A model generated the notes under the pieces. The model was not told the DNA's origin and did not search any database. It saw only the letters and a list, made by a program, of their open reading frames with translations. Shown piece after piece: positions 41,708 to 53,438 of a DNA stretch of 64,000 bases. Source of the stretch: Rotaria sp. Silwood1 (Eukaryota > Rotifera > Eurotatoria > Philodinida > Philodinidae); contig CAJNOP010000044.1 of NCBI GenBank assembly GCA_905250075.1, positions 1,049,624 to 1,113,623 of the forward strand, written 5' to 3'. The number at the start of each line of letters is the position of its first letter. Position 1 is the stretch's first letter. The position numbers and the translations under genes are program-made.

Positions 41708-41990
41708 TTTTTTTTCGTAAAAACGCCATTCTTCACAAAAAATTATCAACCTCACAATTTTGAAAGACCTATTACAGGTTTGCACTGTGGGACCCCGATT
41801 ACATATTGTGCAATTGAATAAATGACACCAGTGAATGTGAACAGGTGACTGGACACGTGCGAGCAAACGCACACACGCAAGCAGATTTATTTCTTATTAC
41901 TCTTCCTTCAGTCAAGGGAAGAAAAAATATCATTTTTTTCGTAAAAAAGCCTTTCCTTGACAAAAAAATATCAATCTCAAAACTGTGAAA
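41708..41990. repeat. Diverged direct repeat pair, ~57 bp units
   Basis: Unit 1 (41708-41765) and unit 2 (41934-41990) share a T-run, CGTAAAAA, a GCC.TTC block, then GACAAAAAA-TATCAA-CTC-AAA-TGTGAAA with scattered differences. The spacing is 226 bp. Probably remnants of one repetitive element. Confidence 0.6.
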
Positions 41991-42344
41991 AAATTTCAAA
42001 ATCATTGGATAATTTATTTGTTGAAGGCAGCTTCGATGTGTTAATCCCTGTAGCTTACGGAAAAAAAGAAGAGTTTAGACTTTATACCGCTAGATAATGC
42101 AGGAGGTAAGTGAAGACAATAAGCAACACTATTTCTTGTCAATGAGTCATCAAAAATACGGTCACGCCTCGCTTACGAGGAGCAGCAAGGAGATAAAATA
42201 TATGCATGTAGCTGGCTTTTGCGTGCATTTTTATTTCATCTTCACGTACATAGAAATATCGTCTTTACTATCGCCTGCTTGCCGTGAGATTTAACAAGTA
42301 ACAGCGCTATTTGTACGCTCTTGTGTGTTCGTTTACAGTCCATC

Positions 42345-42709
42345 ATGGCGAAAGAGAAATTTCGTATGCAAATCGCGGCTATTAACGATGTGAACTCCGA
42401 CACATCCACCATTAGTGGCCATTTTATAAAAAATGGACTGACTTCTTCAATAACACGCCAGCGTCGCAGTGAAGTCGAGACGATTTCTAGCTCAGGATTT
42501 ACTACTAGTAAGAATATCAGTATTTTATAGTAAAATGTGCTATGTAATAGAGATTTTAAAAAAATCGCTTCTATTTAGTGTTGTCCCTTGGTGTGCTCCT
42601 GGTCGCCGCCGCTATTCTTGTACTCTTCGTTCGGTACACCATTCGGCGTTATGAGAAACATACAGTTGTCGATCCAAGGCTACGTGAAGAAAAACTACCG
42701 GACGTCTGA
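42345..42709 (+). CDS. Small single-pass membrane protein, unrecognised
   Basis: Two exons (42345-42507 and 42579-42709, 71 bp intron) encode 97 residues. The first exon is hydrophilic (MAKEKFRMQIAAIND...) and the second starts with one strong membrane segment (LSLGVLLVAAAILVLFVRY) followed by a basic stop-transfer TIRRYEKH and a short tail ending in EEKLPDV. There is no signal peptide, so an N-in or N-out type anchor cannot be decided. The exons are richer in G+C and in CG dinucleotides than the surroundings, which supports a real gene. An AG (GTTTACAG) 6 bases before the ATG could be a 5' UTR or trans-splice acceptor. I do not recognise the family. Confidence 0.65.
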
Positions 42710-44938
42710 ATAACATATTAGTCTCTAAGTGATTCCACATCAGAATACAAATCAAAATGCCTCATAGGAAGCGTCTCCAAGCTGTTTTTTACTATTCATT
42801 GCTTTTTAGCCAGATCCCTGTTTAAATAGTTAATATTGTAACTTTTTGTCTACTCTAATTACTGATAAATGATTTAATAAATATACATTAAATCTCAGAC
42901 GACTAAGGGTGAGTCAGACCAGCTTATTCACGGTCCTCACAAACTAGGATCGAACCAACCACTGATAGACCAGTCACAAAACCTAATTTTTTTGCTACAA
43001 TTAATGTGGTGTATATCGTTGCTCTTTTCTTCGAAAAAAAATACATAACTTAGGCACGGATTTCGGATATATACGTCACTCATAGTCATCTGTTTCAACG
43101 ATGAAAACAATATTTGTGATGCGTGAATTCAATTTCAATTATATTTCGTACGTGCTTTCTTGTTTTTTTCTTCAACTTTATTTTGAGAAATGATTTGATT
43201 TGTAATTAAAATTCACGATTTCAACAACAAACATTTTAATATACAAGCCTAAAAGAAAATCGATACACGTAATTAGCCTCAGACAGCCTGAATGACAAAT
43301 TGCATTCTTTCGTCTTGAACAGATTTTCTGTTATTATCTCATCCTTGCTGGTCGTTCCAAGGATGCTCATTTGTATGGTTTTCATGTGTTCAGCGCTTAA
43401 ATTGCTTGCAATGTGCACACAACTCATCCATGCACTCGAGTGCTTATCTAAAGAAAGAAAGTCATGTGCTATAAACAAACCTTGAGTTATGCACATGTCA
43501 AGCACATGTGATTGCTACTAAAGTTATTTGGCTGCTTTTCTATGCCTCTATTTTTTTTCTAATTCTAGCGTGACATTTTTCATATTCTGACGACATCTAT
43601 GATAAAAAAAAAACTGCAAGTTTCAAAAACTCTATTATTTATTATAAGAAACTTCGTTTTTTTTTTCTATTCAAATATCACTCGATCAACATTGTTTTGA
43701 TTACATTTGTTATTTGTTATTATGTCAGACTGAGTCATACCTTGGTCATAGACAAAAGAAAGTAAAGTAAGTTAGAAAGTAAGAGAAAGAAGTATACTGT
43801 GGCATAGTAAATTATTTGTTTGCCCAGTTGAATAATCCTTCTTTATCATTTTCTCACAAATGAATGTTGGTGACTAACTATTCTTCAAAAGGAATCTACG
43901 ATTTCAATGCTATAATAGTTGTTCTTAAGGTTTCTCGCGAATTCATGATTTTCTTCTCTTCTTTTAAAATGTGCGTCACTATGATGTTTTGTACACGCAA
44001 ATGCTTTTACCTGTTTCGACATGTAAAACAACAAATTAATAAAAAAAAAACAATGTTTTTGTACTTTAGGTTTTTCCTACTTTTGATCAATAAGAAATGG
44101 CAATCAATACTGAATGAGCATTTAATATCACAAGTACTTTAAATAATACAGAGAATATGTCATCATTAATTAATAATAGAAATACAAGTAAATGATAACG
44201 CAATACATTCAATTATTGGGCATATTATTGAATGAACAATCAACAATAATAAACACATTATCAGATAGTTTGTTTATTTCTCCTTGAATTTCATTTCAGT
44301 TTGGTCAATTAATGTCAAATCATCAATTCTAATTTCGGTTAGTTAGTAGTCTATTTGTTTTTCTTATCATTGATTGATTTCTTTTAGATTATTTAATTTT
44401 TGAAATATCATAGAAGAGATGATCCATTACGTACAACAATGATTAACCATGATCAAACTAAAGATATCTATGAGCCAAAACAGTATCAATTTATTTTTCT
44501 TAACGAGTAACAATACCAAAAAAAATTCTACATAAGACAGTGTATTAAAAGATCAGACTCGTCAAATATAATTGAAAGTCGACTAAAAATAATTCCGATA
44601 AATTGAACTTTTACTACAACTGTTTGATCCAAAATCTTATTTTTTTGCTTTCTACTAGTGCATTCGATTAGAATATGTGTGTGCTATTTTTTATATGATT
44701 ACGATTATTACTCAAGTTGATTATGTTTCTGTTGTTACATATCATCACATAAAATTAACTTGTTTTTTTTTGTCTTTCTAATATGTTATATGCTTTTTTT
44801 TTGTTAATTATTAAATGTATTTGATTAGTTCAAAAGAATTTTAACATTAACTTTTATATGTCAAATTTTCTTTTCGATAATCACCAATATATTTACAAAG
44901 AATTCTTTCTACTTTAGATCCTATATTTAATAAAGATA
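42710..44938. other. Intergenic, no supported gene
   Basis: AT-rich. One exon-like fragment at about 44412-44509 (RDDPLRTTMINHDQTKDIYE... to TAA) lies after an ATCATAG acceptor but has no upstream partner I can find. An AATAAA at about 42886 may end the small membrane-protein transcript. Confidence 0.4.
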
Positions 44939-45647
44939 ATGGCAACAGCATTACGAAGTAAAGAAAATGATTGTGATTTTCCTTTATTTAAAACGCCACT
45001 TCGTACTCCTTTGCGTACACCAAGTAAGAATTCATCTCAAATAATTATAAAATCTTCTTAATAATGAATTAAAATTACTTCTAGTACGCAATCGTATGTT
45101 GTCATCAGCAACAATAAATGATTTAACTTTTTATTCAAATAATATTAAGAATCTTAAATTAGTTGGTACGACAAGTATGAATGATTTACAAATGTGTAAT
45201 GATACGATGATAACACCAATTCGGTTAAATAAAAATAAATTTTCTACACCAGGATCTATTCAACGTCGTCGTGCTTTAGGTCTTGTTAATAATAATAACC
45301 AAATATGTCATACATCATCAAGTGATGATTCTTCAGCCTTAACTAATCTTAAAGAACTAAATAATAAACATGATGAACCTGTTGTTCTTCAGGCACCATC
45401 TTCTAATATGACATGTTCTTCTTATTCCGAAGATGATCTTCCACATAAATCAAATAATACTCATTCTTATGAAGATACATTCGATGATCTTATACCAATT
45501 GATGAACGTATTGAACGTATGATTACAAATCAAACAAATGGTATTAATTTATTTGCGTTTTATGGTGGTATCGAGAATACAGTTCGATGCCAATCACCAC
45601 ATTCTGCTCGTATTGATGTATCTAGTCTACTTGATATGCTCAATTAA
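44939..45647 (+). CDS. Candidate securin (separase inhibitor, APC/C substrate)
   Basis: Exons 44939-45023 and 45085-45647 (61 bp intron) give 215 residues, close to vertebrate securin length. The N-terminus MATALRSKEN has a KEN box at residues 8-10, just as vertebrate securin starts MATLIYVDKEN. TP-rich motifs (KTPLRTPLRTP, FSTPGS) precede a D-box-like RRALGLVNN (RxxL at residues 90-93), comparable with securin's RKALGTVNR. The middle is Ser/Asn-rich and disordered. Near the end, an acidic patch FDDLIPIDERIERM resembles securin's acidic separase-binding segment before the LDEERELEKLF-like helix. Securins diverge fast, so this is an inference from motif order. A different APC/C-degraded protein is possible. 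It lies on the + strand, 299 bp before RABIF. Confidence 0.55.
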
Positions 45648-45946
45648 AAATTAATTTCAAAATTATTTTTTTTTCCACATGATAACAATCAGTTTTTGTT
45701 CCTAGTTACTAAAATCTTCTTCTTTTTCTTTTTATATTTTCACTGAGTTTCGGATCTCGAAAATATGACTATAGAAATGTGTTTTTTTTTACTTTTTCTT
45801 TTTCTTTTTGGCTGTGTATATGTGTCCATTAGTGTATGCCTGTTTGTGCTTAGAAACTTGTAGAAAAATAAATCATATGAATTATTCCTAGAATAAATCT
45901 TCTTTTTATAGATTATAGAACAAAAAAAAAATATATTGTTTTTTTT

Positions 45947-46348
45947 ATGGATAACTTACCATCAATTGGTGATCGTAATACACAAACAATTATATGTTCA
46001 TTTTGTGATGATATAATACTTCGTCCACAAACAGCTATTTTAACCAATAAACCAACATTATTACCACAAATGAATATAGAAAAAACTCCATCATCAGATA
46101 CAGAAAATAATCGTTTATCAATCAATGGTAATGATCATATGTGTGATTCATTAGAAACATTTTGGCTTGTATCCGATATGTTTACATTTGAAAATGTTGG
46201 TTTTTCAAATACAGTTAATAATCAAACAAAATATCTTGTTTGTGCTAATTGTGAACGTGGTCCAATAGGTTTTTCTCCAATAAATCCATTAACTAGACAA
46301 TTAGAAAAAGAATTTTATGTTGCTATTGATAGAATTAAATATAAATAA
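45947..46348 (+). CDS. RABIF: RABIF/MSS4, Rab guanine-nucleotide-free chaperone
   Basis: A single exon of 133 residues. MSS4 binds nucleotide-free exocytic Rab GTPases and stabilises them. Family marks: zinc ligands in CSFCDD (near residue 17) and CANCERGPIG (near residue 105), and the highly conserved central stretch ETFWLVSDMFTFENVGFSN. The C-terminal FYVAIDRIKYK matches the family end. Length equals that of animal MSS4 (about 120-125 aa) plus a small Ser/Asn-rich insertion before the conserved core. ATG 45947 is the first in frame, and an AG near 45912 could be a leader acceptor. BRD8 starts 90 bp downstream on the same strand. Confidence 0.95.
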   Translation: MDNLPSIGDRNTQTIICSFCDDIILRPQTAILTNKPTLLPQMNIEKTPSSDTENNRLSINGNDHMCDSLETFWLVSDMFTFENVGFSNTVNNQTKYLVCANCERGPIGFSPINPLTRQLEKEFYVAIDRIKYK

Positions 46349-46425
46349 TCATTTATAAGATTTATTCTATTGTGCATGAAAAAAGACCTTATTTTTTGTT
46401 TTGGTTAAATCAAAAGAGAAAAACA

Positions 46426-46438
46426 ATTTTTTTTTCAG
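46426..46438 (+). promoter_or_regulatory. Probable (trans-)splice acceptor directly before the BRD8 ATG
   Basis: AATTTTTTTTTCAG immediately precedes ATG 46439. Only 90 bp separate it from the RABIF stop, leaving little room for an independent promoter plus a 5' exon. A spliced leader added here would give BRD8 a near-zero native 5' UTR. The alternative is a conventional upstream 5' UTR exon. Confidence 0.5.
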
Positions 46439-49400
46439 ATGACGACTCCTAGATGGGATATGAAATCAAATTATATGCTTACTTTTACTGTTTGTAAATA
46501 TGGTTTAAATCCGGAACGATGGGACTTAATTGCAAATGATCTAGCTGACGATATCAATACAACACCACAAGTAAATATATTTTATTTTATCTTTTTGTAA
46601 AACACAATCCAAAGGGAATATTGAAATATGGAGGTAGAAATTAGATCCTCTCCTCGACAAATGTGATAGATGTTTCGATGTTTATATAATGACATCAAAT
46701 GCTCAACTAGGTTTCTCTTCATTGATTTATATTTTTCCTTCCAAAAGTATTTCACTATCAAGATAGACAATACAATGAATATATTATTTAGTTAAAATAA
46801 AGAAAAACACTTACTATCGGACTCGCTCGCTAAACTCAACATATGTCCATAAAAAGGCTACATATATATACAATATTGGTTGAGAGATCTCACTAAAAAA
46901 ATAGTAAAGGTTATATAACATCAATTTCATGTTATTGTTCACATTTCCCGTTTTTTCGTATGTTCAAAATTCGCAAAGAATCAGAAGATCTAACAATTCT
47001 AATCGCAGCGTGTGAATTAGTGAAGAAATATGTTCTGAAATAGATAGAAAAAAAATCTTCCTGTGATTAGTAACAGCATTTTCATTATGCTTCACATATT
47101 AATCTCGTAAGGATTGAACTAACAGTTTTTTTTTCTTATAGAATTGTAAAGCACAATTTTATTTATTATGTCAACAATATGGTCAAGATTGGTAAAGAAA
47201 TATTTTCTAAAGTTTTATTTCGAAATTAATTTGTTCTTATTTTTTCTTTCCAGGCACAAAGAATCACTTGAATCTCTTGATAGTCATATTTTTTCAATAG
47301 TAAAACGTCTTTATTACGGTGATCTATGCGAACGAATGACTGAATCACGAGATTTACTTATGGTTATGTATGATTTTATACGTTTGTTTAAAAGTGGTCG
47401 AATTAAACTCAATGATATAAATGAAATTTTACAAGATGTTAAAAATAGGTATTAGAAAATTATCTTTTTTTGTTTTTATTTTCTCTAAATCAAAAATTTT
47501 CTTTTTCTCTTAGTTCTATAACTGATAATAATACACAAGATAATGAACGAGAGCAAAAAATAAAAATGCTTGGACGTCTTAAATTACATATGACACAACA
47601 TATGTCACAAACATCAAATGTACAAATAATTTTCATAATTAATTTCATTTTACATAATTAAAAAAAAATTTTTTTTTTTCATATTTGTTTTTTAGTCGCA
47701 AGATTCTTCAAATTCAGTTGAATTATTACCTCCACCACCTTTTTTTCAATATCAACCAACAAATACAAATTATATTTCACAAGAACAATCAATTGTAACA
47801 ACAGATGATAATGATCGACAAGTGCCATCAATAGATAATCATAAAAAATCTGATACAACTGATATATCATCATTTCCAATAATAACACAAACCAATCATA
47901 TTTTTACTGAAAATGAAAGTGAATCATCAAATAATTATAATAATAATAATCAATCAAATGAAATTGATATTGATGAAATAGAACTTAGTTCAAATGATGA
48001 TAATGATCAAACTGAAACAGTACAAACGTCTAATATTGATGACTCCGTAACGAGTACAAATTTAATTATGGATCAAGATGAATCAACATTTATGTCAGGT
48101 GAACAAATAGAAACCAATGTATCATCAACTATACCACCAATACCTATTGAAGTATCGAATTCAAGTGATAAAGATTTATATGAAATTGTAAGTAGTAATG
48201 GTGTTAGTAATCAATCAATATCTGATACTCGATTATCAACTGAAGAACGAGCAACATCAAGGTATATTTATCTTTTATTTTCTTCATCATTTATTAGTAA
48301 AACAAAATCAAAATATATGATTTTTTTCAGTATCAACGGTCTACCAACATCATCAAATCTTCAACTCAATACAAATATTACTAGTTCAAGTGATTATTCT
48401 AAATTAGATAATGATCGAATAGAATCGACAGAAGATCTAAATCATCATTCGATTCAAATTGAATCAATTGTAATAACATCGAAACATATTTCTGTTGATG
48501 ATAATGAAATTAATCAAATGGATACACAACATATTCAAGACGATAATACTGATGTTACAGGACTAAATAATAATACTGACACTAGTTTTATTGTTGATGA
48601 AACCGTTTCGAATACAGATATGTCTAAGATTTCCATATCATCAAAAACTAATGAAAATGATGAATCAACAATTACAAGAAATTCAAATAGAAAATCACGG
48701 TAAGAAAATTTTACAGAAAAAAAAAAACATTCTGTTTTGTTTTTTGTTTTCTTCAGTTTGACATCAAATTCATCATCTAGTAATTTTCGTAAATCGATCA
48801 TATCAATTCTTAATAACTTAAAAACTGCTAAGTAATATAATTTTTTTTTTTTGTTTTTTTCTATATTTAATTATCTTTTTCTTTTAAGATATGGTTCTGA
48901 TTTTGCTAAACCACTTAAATCATTTAAATTACCTGATGAATATTATGTTCGTATTAAAAAACCATTAGATATACCTGAAATACGTGAACGTATGAATAAT
49001 GGTGATTATGATGATAATATTCTTTTATTTGAACGTGATATTTTATTAATGCTTACAAATGCTTTATCAATGTATCATCGAGATCTTGATATTCATGACC
49101 ATGCACAATATATGATAAATTATGCTATGGAATTATTTTCAGTAAGAAAATTTGATTATTAATTTTTAACCTTTTTTTTTTATATTTATATTAAATTGTT
49201 GTTAATAAATTCTAGCCTATTGAAGATGTTCGTACTCCATGGAAAGATGATAATGATTCATCAAATGTATATCATTCTGACCAGGAACATAATAGTAATG
49301 ATAATACATTGAATACTTCATCAAGTATTCAAACATCTTTGACAGTATCAATATCATCATCTATTCGTGTTGATTCATCAACTAAAAGTCTTCGACGTCA

Positions 49401-49452
49401 AACAACATCAAATCATCCAATGAATAAACGTCAACGTAAAACGATTCAATAA
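46439..49452 (+). CDS. BRD8: BRD8-like bromodomain subunit of the NuA4/TIP60 complex
   Basis: Exons 46439-46570, 47142-47191, 47254-47448, 47514-47619, 47696-48261, 48331-48699, 48757-48831, 48889-49141 and 49216-49452 give 660 residues. An N-terminal SANT-like segment (MLTFTVCKYGLNPERWDLIA; NCKAQFYLLCQQYGQDWHK) and a helical stretch match the start of BRD8. A long Ser/Asn/Asp-rich disordered region of about 330 residues follows, then a single bromodomain (YGSDFAKPLKSF; FERDILLMLTNALSMYHRD) in which the BRD8-like FxRDIxLM helix is clear. The acetyl-lysine-anchoring Asn of the BC loop aligns with Tyr/His (NALSMYHRD), so acetyl-lysine binding may be weakened. The basic tail NKRQRKTIQ is a likely nuclear signal. 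Intron 1 (571 bp) is enlarged. Nuclear chromatin role inferred from the family. Confidence 0.85.
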
Positions 49453-49725
49453 TTCTTATTCTTGTTTTGTTATACATCTACTGTTTCTTTCATCATACCT
49501 ATGTTTTTTTTTACATATTTGATTTTTTTGTTGTATATACATGTGAATAATAATTTCTGGTTATGTAAACAAAAAAAAACAAACATGTTCTTTGTTATAT
49601 TCTTCCTAATATGCACCTGTATTGATTTGAAATAATTGGCAAACAAAAAAAATAATAATAATGAAAGAAAAGAAAAACAAAACTTTCGTATATCATGATA
49701 AAATTTAGAAAAAAAAAAACAATGT

Positions 49726-51808
49726 CTATTCAGGTACAAGACAACTACGATCTGTATTTCCACTATTACTATATTTTAAATGGACGAGCGCTTTAGTTGT
49801 TGAAACACCTGTAGATTTTGAAGAATGCGCAGAATGATGATAACGTTGTGCTGAATTTTGAATATTTCGATATTGAACTAATTGAACGAGAGGTTGAACA
49901 ATTTGTTCTTTTTGATGTTGCTCTTCAGAACGAAGAGTGAATGATACAGGTGGTAAAGATCGTTTAGAAACACGTTTAGATATTTGTTCATCTCCATGAA
50001 TTTTACGTTGTAACAAATTATGTGAATTAGAAACATTTTCCGGACTGTCTGGACGAACAGGTAAACTTGATGAAATTTTATTTGAATTATCAATAGGAAT
50101 ATCAAAGACAACATCAAGTGTTTTACTACGTTCTAAATAACGAAATGGATCATCATTTTTCTTTCCAACAACTGCCGGTAAGATAGCAGTAGATGTAGAA
50201 GCTGATGTTTGACGATTTTGAAAATGTTTAACAATAGAAATTATACCTGTTTGAGGTAAAATATCAGAATTCGATGGTTTACGATGTGCTGAATAACGAT
50301 CAAGTGTTTTTGTATTAGTATTATTGTAAACTCCAGCTGATCGAGGTGGTGAATTATCACTAAGAAGTTTTTTAACCGAAACTGATAGATAATCAGAAGA
50401 AGTAAGTGATGCTGAATCTAATGAGGGAGGTGTTGGAAGAGAAGGATCTAAGAAGAATAAACACAAAAGGAAAATTTATTATTTTGTTTTTCAATAAATA
50501 AGAAAAAAAAGAAAGAAACCTTTCGTTATCTGCGTATTAGTTTTTGAATCATTATGTGGTTTTTCAAGTTTTAGTTTTGCTTGTGTTAATTCTTGATGAT
50601 TTCTTTTAATCATTGAATATTTTTTCATAAGTTCATTGATCATTGACGAATTATTAGATCCTGATGTACTTTTTGATTCATGATTAGTAGATGTTTGTTT
50701 AATATTTGCAAGTAAATTTTTTGATGACATAGGTTTTTCTGATACAACCGATTGAACTGTTTCTTCTGTATGATTTGCTGAAGACGATAGACGATGAGTA
50801 TGTGAACGTGTACGTTGATGTTTAATACTTTTACTTGATCCTTTACCATCTGATTTAGTTGTATGACCACTTTTACCTGAACGCGGTCGTTCTTCAGATT
50901 GATCTGTTAGATAATCTTCATAATGATAAACACGAGGTATAACAAGAGGTTCAGATTTTTTTGAAGATGTTTCATCGATTGATTTTGTTTCAACATTTGT
51001 TGTTAGTTTCATTATACTTGATCGACGACTTTTAATAGATATTGATTGTGGTGATTGAGATTTTTTTTCAAGTAGTTTAAGATCTGGTGGTGTTATTCGA
51101 CCTATAATATTTCCAACACTCTCATCAAAATCATCATCGTCATCAGAATCAGGTTTCGGTAACCAAATTTCTAAGGAACATTTTTGTTTAATATTACCAT
51201 TATGTGAAGAAGTTTTTTCATAAGTTATTCTATCAAGTGGTCCACTACTAAGAATTTTTTGAGATCTAATACGTTTTTGTAGTGATGATGATGTACGTAT
51301 ATTTGTTGTTGTTTGTTTTTCATGATTTGATACAGATGATGTTTCATTTCCGGTATGATTTGATTGTCGACTAGTTGAATTAATATTTGAAATTGAAATA
51401 AGATATTTATCAAGTTTTATTCGTGTAGCTACTAAACGTTTAAATGTAGGTGAATTAGCACGTAAAATTTCAACATTAGGTCGTGCTGATGTAGCTAATT
51501 TTGATACATCATTTATATTATTAGATCCATAGAATATATTGGCTATATCCTCTTTTGTCCATCGATTATCTGTATTCGTACGTATCGCTTCAGTATCATC
51601 AGATATTCTCGGATCAGTACGATAATGTGAAGGAAGTGATATACCACGATCAATTGAAGTTAAACCTTTGTTTTTTTTTAATAAAAAGAAAATAGTAAGA
51701 TTTTATTCGTCTATCTTTCTATACACGACGATGTTGAAATGAAAACAAATATCTCAAGAAAAAAAAGGAATAAGATTAATACTTACCTTTGTTACGTTTC
51801 GTTGTCAT
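49726..51808 (-). CDS. Long, mostly disordered Ser-rich protein, unrecognised
   Basis: Exons 51787-51808, 50520-51665 and 49726-50447 join in frame to 629 residues from MTTKRNKG to VPE plus stop. I recognise no catalytic domain. The N-terminal 100 residues are the most ordered part (RWTKEDIANIFYGS; FKRLVATRIKLDKYL). A short acidic run DSDDDDDFDESVG is followed by abundant Ser/Lys/Arg, RTRSHTHRLS-type basic patches, and a possible short coiled segment (INELMKKYSMIKRNHQELTQAKLKLE). There are many potential phosphorylation sites and no membrane segment or signal peptide. It is a candidate cytoskeletal or nuclear scaffold, by composition only. The gene is convergent with BRD8, with 273 bp between stops. 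Confidence 0.75.
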
Positions 51809-53438
51809 TTTACAAGAGTAAAATAAAATTTTCTGAATTAAACCTATTAATTTTTTTTCTTAGTATTATTCATGAAAATATCGTTTTTTTGAATGTTAAT
51901 TCAACATATATATTCATTTATATAATTTGATGTCACATGTATGAATGTTGTTTCAAGTTTTTAGCTAAAGGTAAGTAAATATAGGCTTTTTTTACTGTTT
52001 CATTTAATCGACCGTATTTTTCTTTTTTTTTATTCTTCAACAGCTTTGTTCGAATTGCTGTTCTTTTGTTTGTTTTTACATTACTTTGTATAGTTGTTCA
52101 CTTTTTTTTTTCTTTTTTAAAATCATTGACATTTTGATGTATGTTTTTTGGGCTTGTCAATGTTGATGCATAATATTTTACAGGCTACATATATACATGT
52201 ATGAAAATGTTATTGAAATCTTATAAAAAAAAATTGAGAGGATTTTGTTTTTTCTTCGTTTTGAAAAAAAAGTGGCAATCAACATTTCATAATTATATCG
52301 ATTAGTCTTGATTAATTCTAAGCTACACTTTTGTTTTTCATTAATATGAAAAAAGGACTACTATATAATGTTGCAGTTATCTAGTTTTCGTGCTACTGTT
52401 TTATCATGTGCCAATATTTAGATTTTTTTTTGTTTCTGTATACCTTTAATATATGAGCCAAAACGACTGTTATATCTATCACATCATCGTCGTGATAAAA
52501 TGCTAGACAAATACTTTGATAAGAATAGGAGGATTATGAATAAAAAAAAAAGTCCTTCAAAAAAGAAAAAATAAAAGACATCAAGTAAGTAGTTGGTCAT
52601 GATTATCTACTTTTTCGTTAACCGAAAGAGTGCATTTTATTCAACGTTCGATGCAGGCAATGATCTCGTACGCAGCACCTATATATAAGTATATTCGAGG
52701 GTCATGGTTTGTCATTTTCGAAGTATATATAAAGAATTTATAATTATTGACAATAAGGATAATGAAAGAACAAAACTGAAAAATATATATGAAGTACAGA
52801 TAACATTAACTATATCATATAAAGTTAACTTATTAAGTACAGAGTGCATACATTATTTTTCCTTTGAATTGAAAAGTGAAATCATTTGATAAGCTATCTT
52901 TTTCATGTTTATTTCGGATATTAGTCCGTAATTGGATTGTGTAAGTATACAAGAATTTTGTCTATATTTAATAAATGTTCTCAAAATATTATCATTTGAT
53001 CGAAATCAAAAGTAAAGAGTATGATACGCAAGAGTGTTTATCACTATTTAAACTATCTTAAATCTATAATTTGATAATAACATTCTTGTCATTATTTAAA
53101 ATTCATTAATAATAAGTATTATTTTTTATTCTTGCATTTTTCTCGATATGAATAATGATCAAGGTCAAATTTGTTCTGTGATATCTGTTCTGATTTTACA
53201 TTCTAAATATTTAATGTAAAGATAAATTACAAACTTAGGACATTTTTTAATATCATCGATAAATAACGTATTGATATCAGCAGTAAACGTGAAAAACAAA
53301 ACTAGGACAAATATTTACCTTGTCATAGTATGACAAGCAAAAAATGTAGAAGAACTATTAACATAGCAAAATGTTTATAAAGAGCATGCAAAGAACTGAC
53401 TAATACATCATAAGATTCAAATTATATACTGTTTTTAG
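51809..53438. other. Intergenic, divergent promoter region
   Basis: About 1.6 kb between the start of the disordered-protein gene (-) and the ferric reductase-like gene (+). AT-rich with poly-T and poly-A runs. No gene, RNA or repeat pair recognised. Confidence 0.4.

Larger units (their letters stand above)
37529..42344. other. Gene-poor stretch with decayed sequence
   Basis: No complete gene. Near 37737-37890 the + strand reads VGDHVQLAKSCIKSF then SCDTISAGHALIYSLLKDVG before a stop, a coding-like fragment I cannot identify. Near 41281-41348 an exon-like stretch (SNSSISSHQSEYPKTNTAF) sits between TTTACAG and a GT donor, without partners. The remainder is AT-rich and unstructured apart from the two repeats listed separately. 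Confidence 0.45.

Noticed and set aside
43236-43505. 89-codon minus-strand frame
   Set aside because: No family, no splice context, no codon signature; treated as chance.
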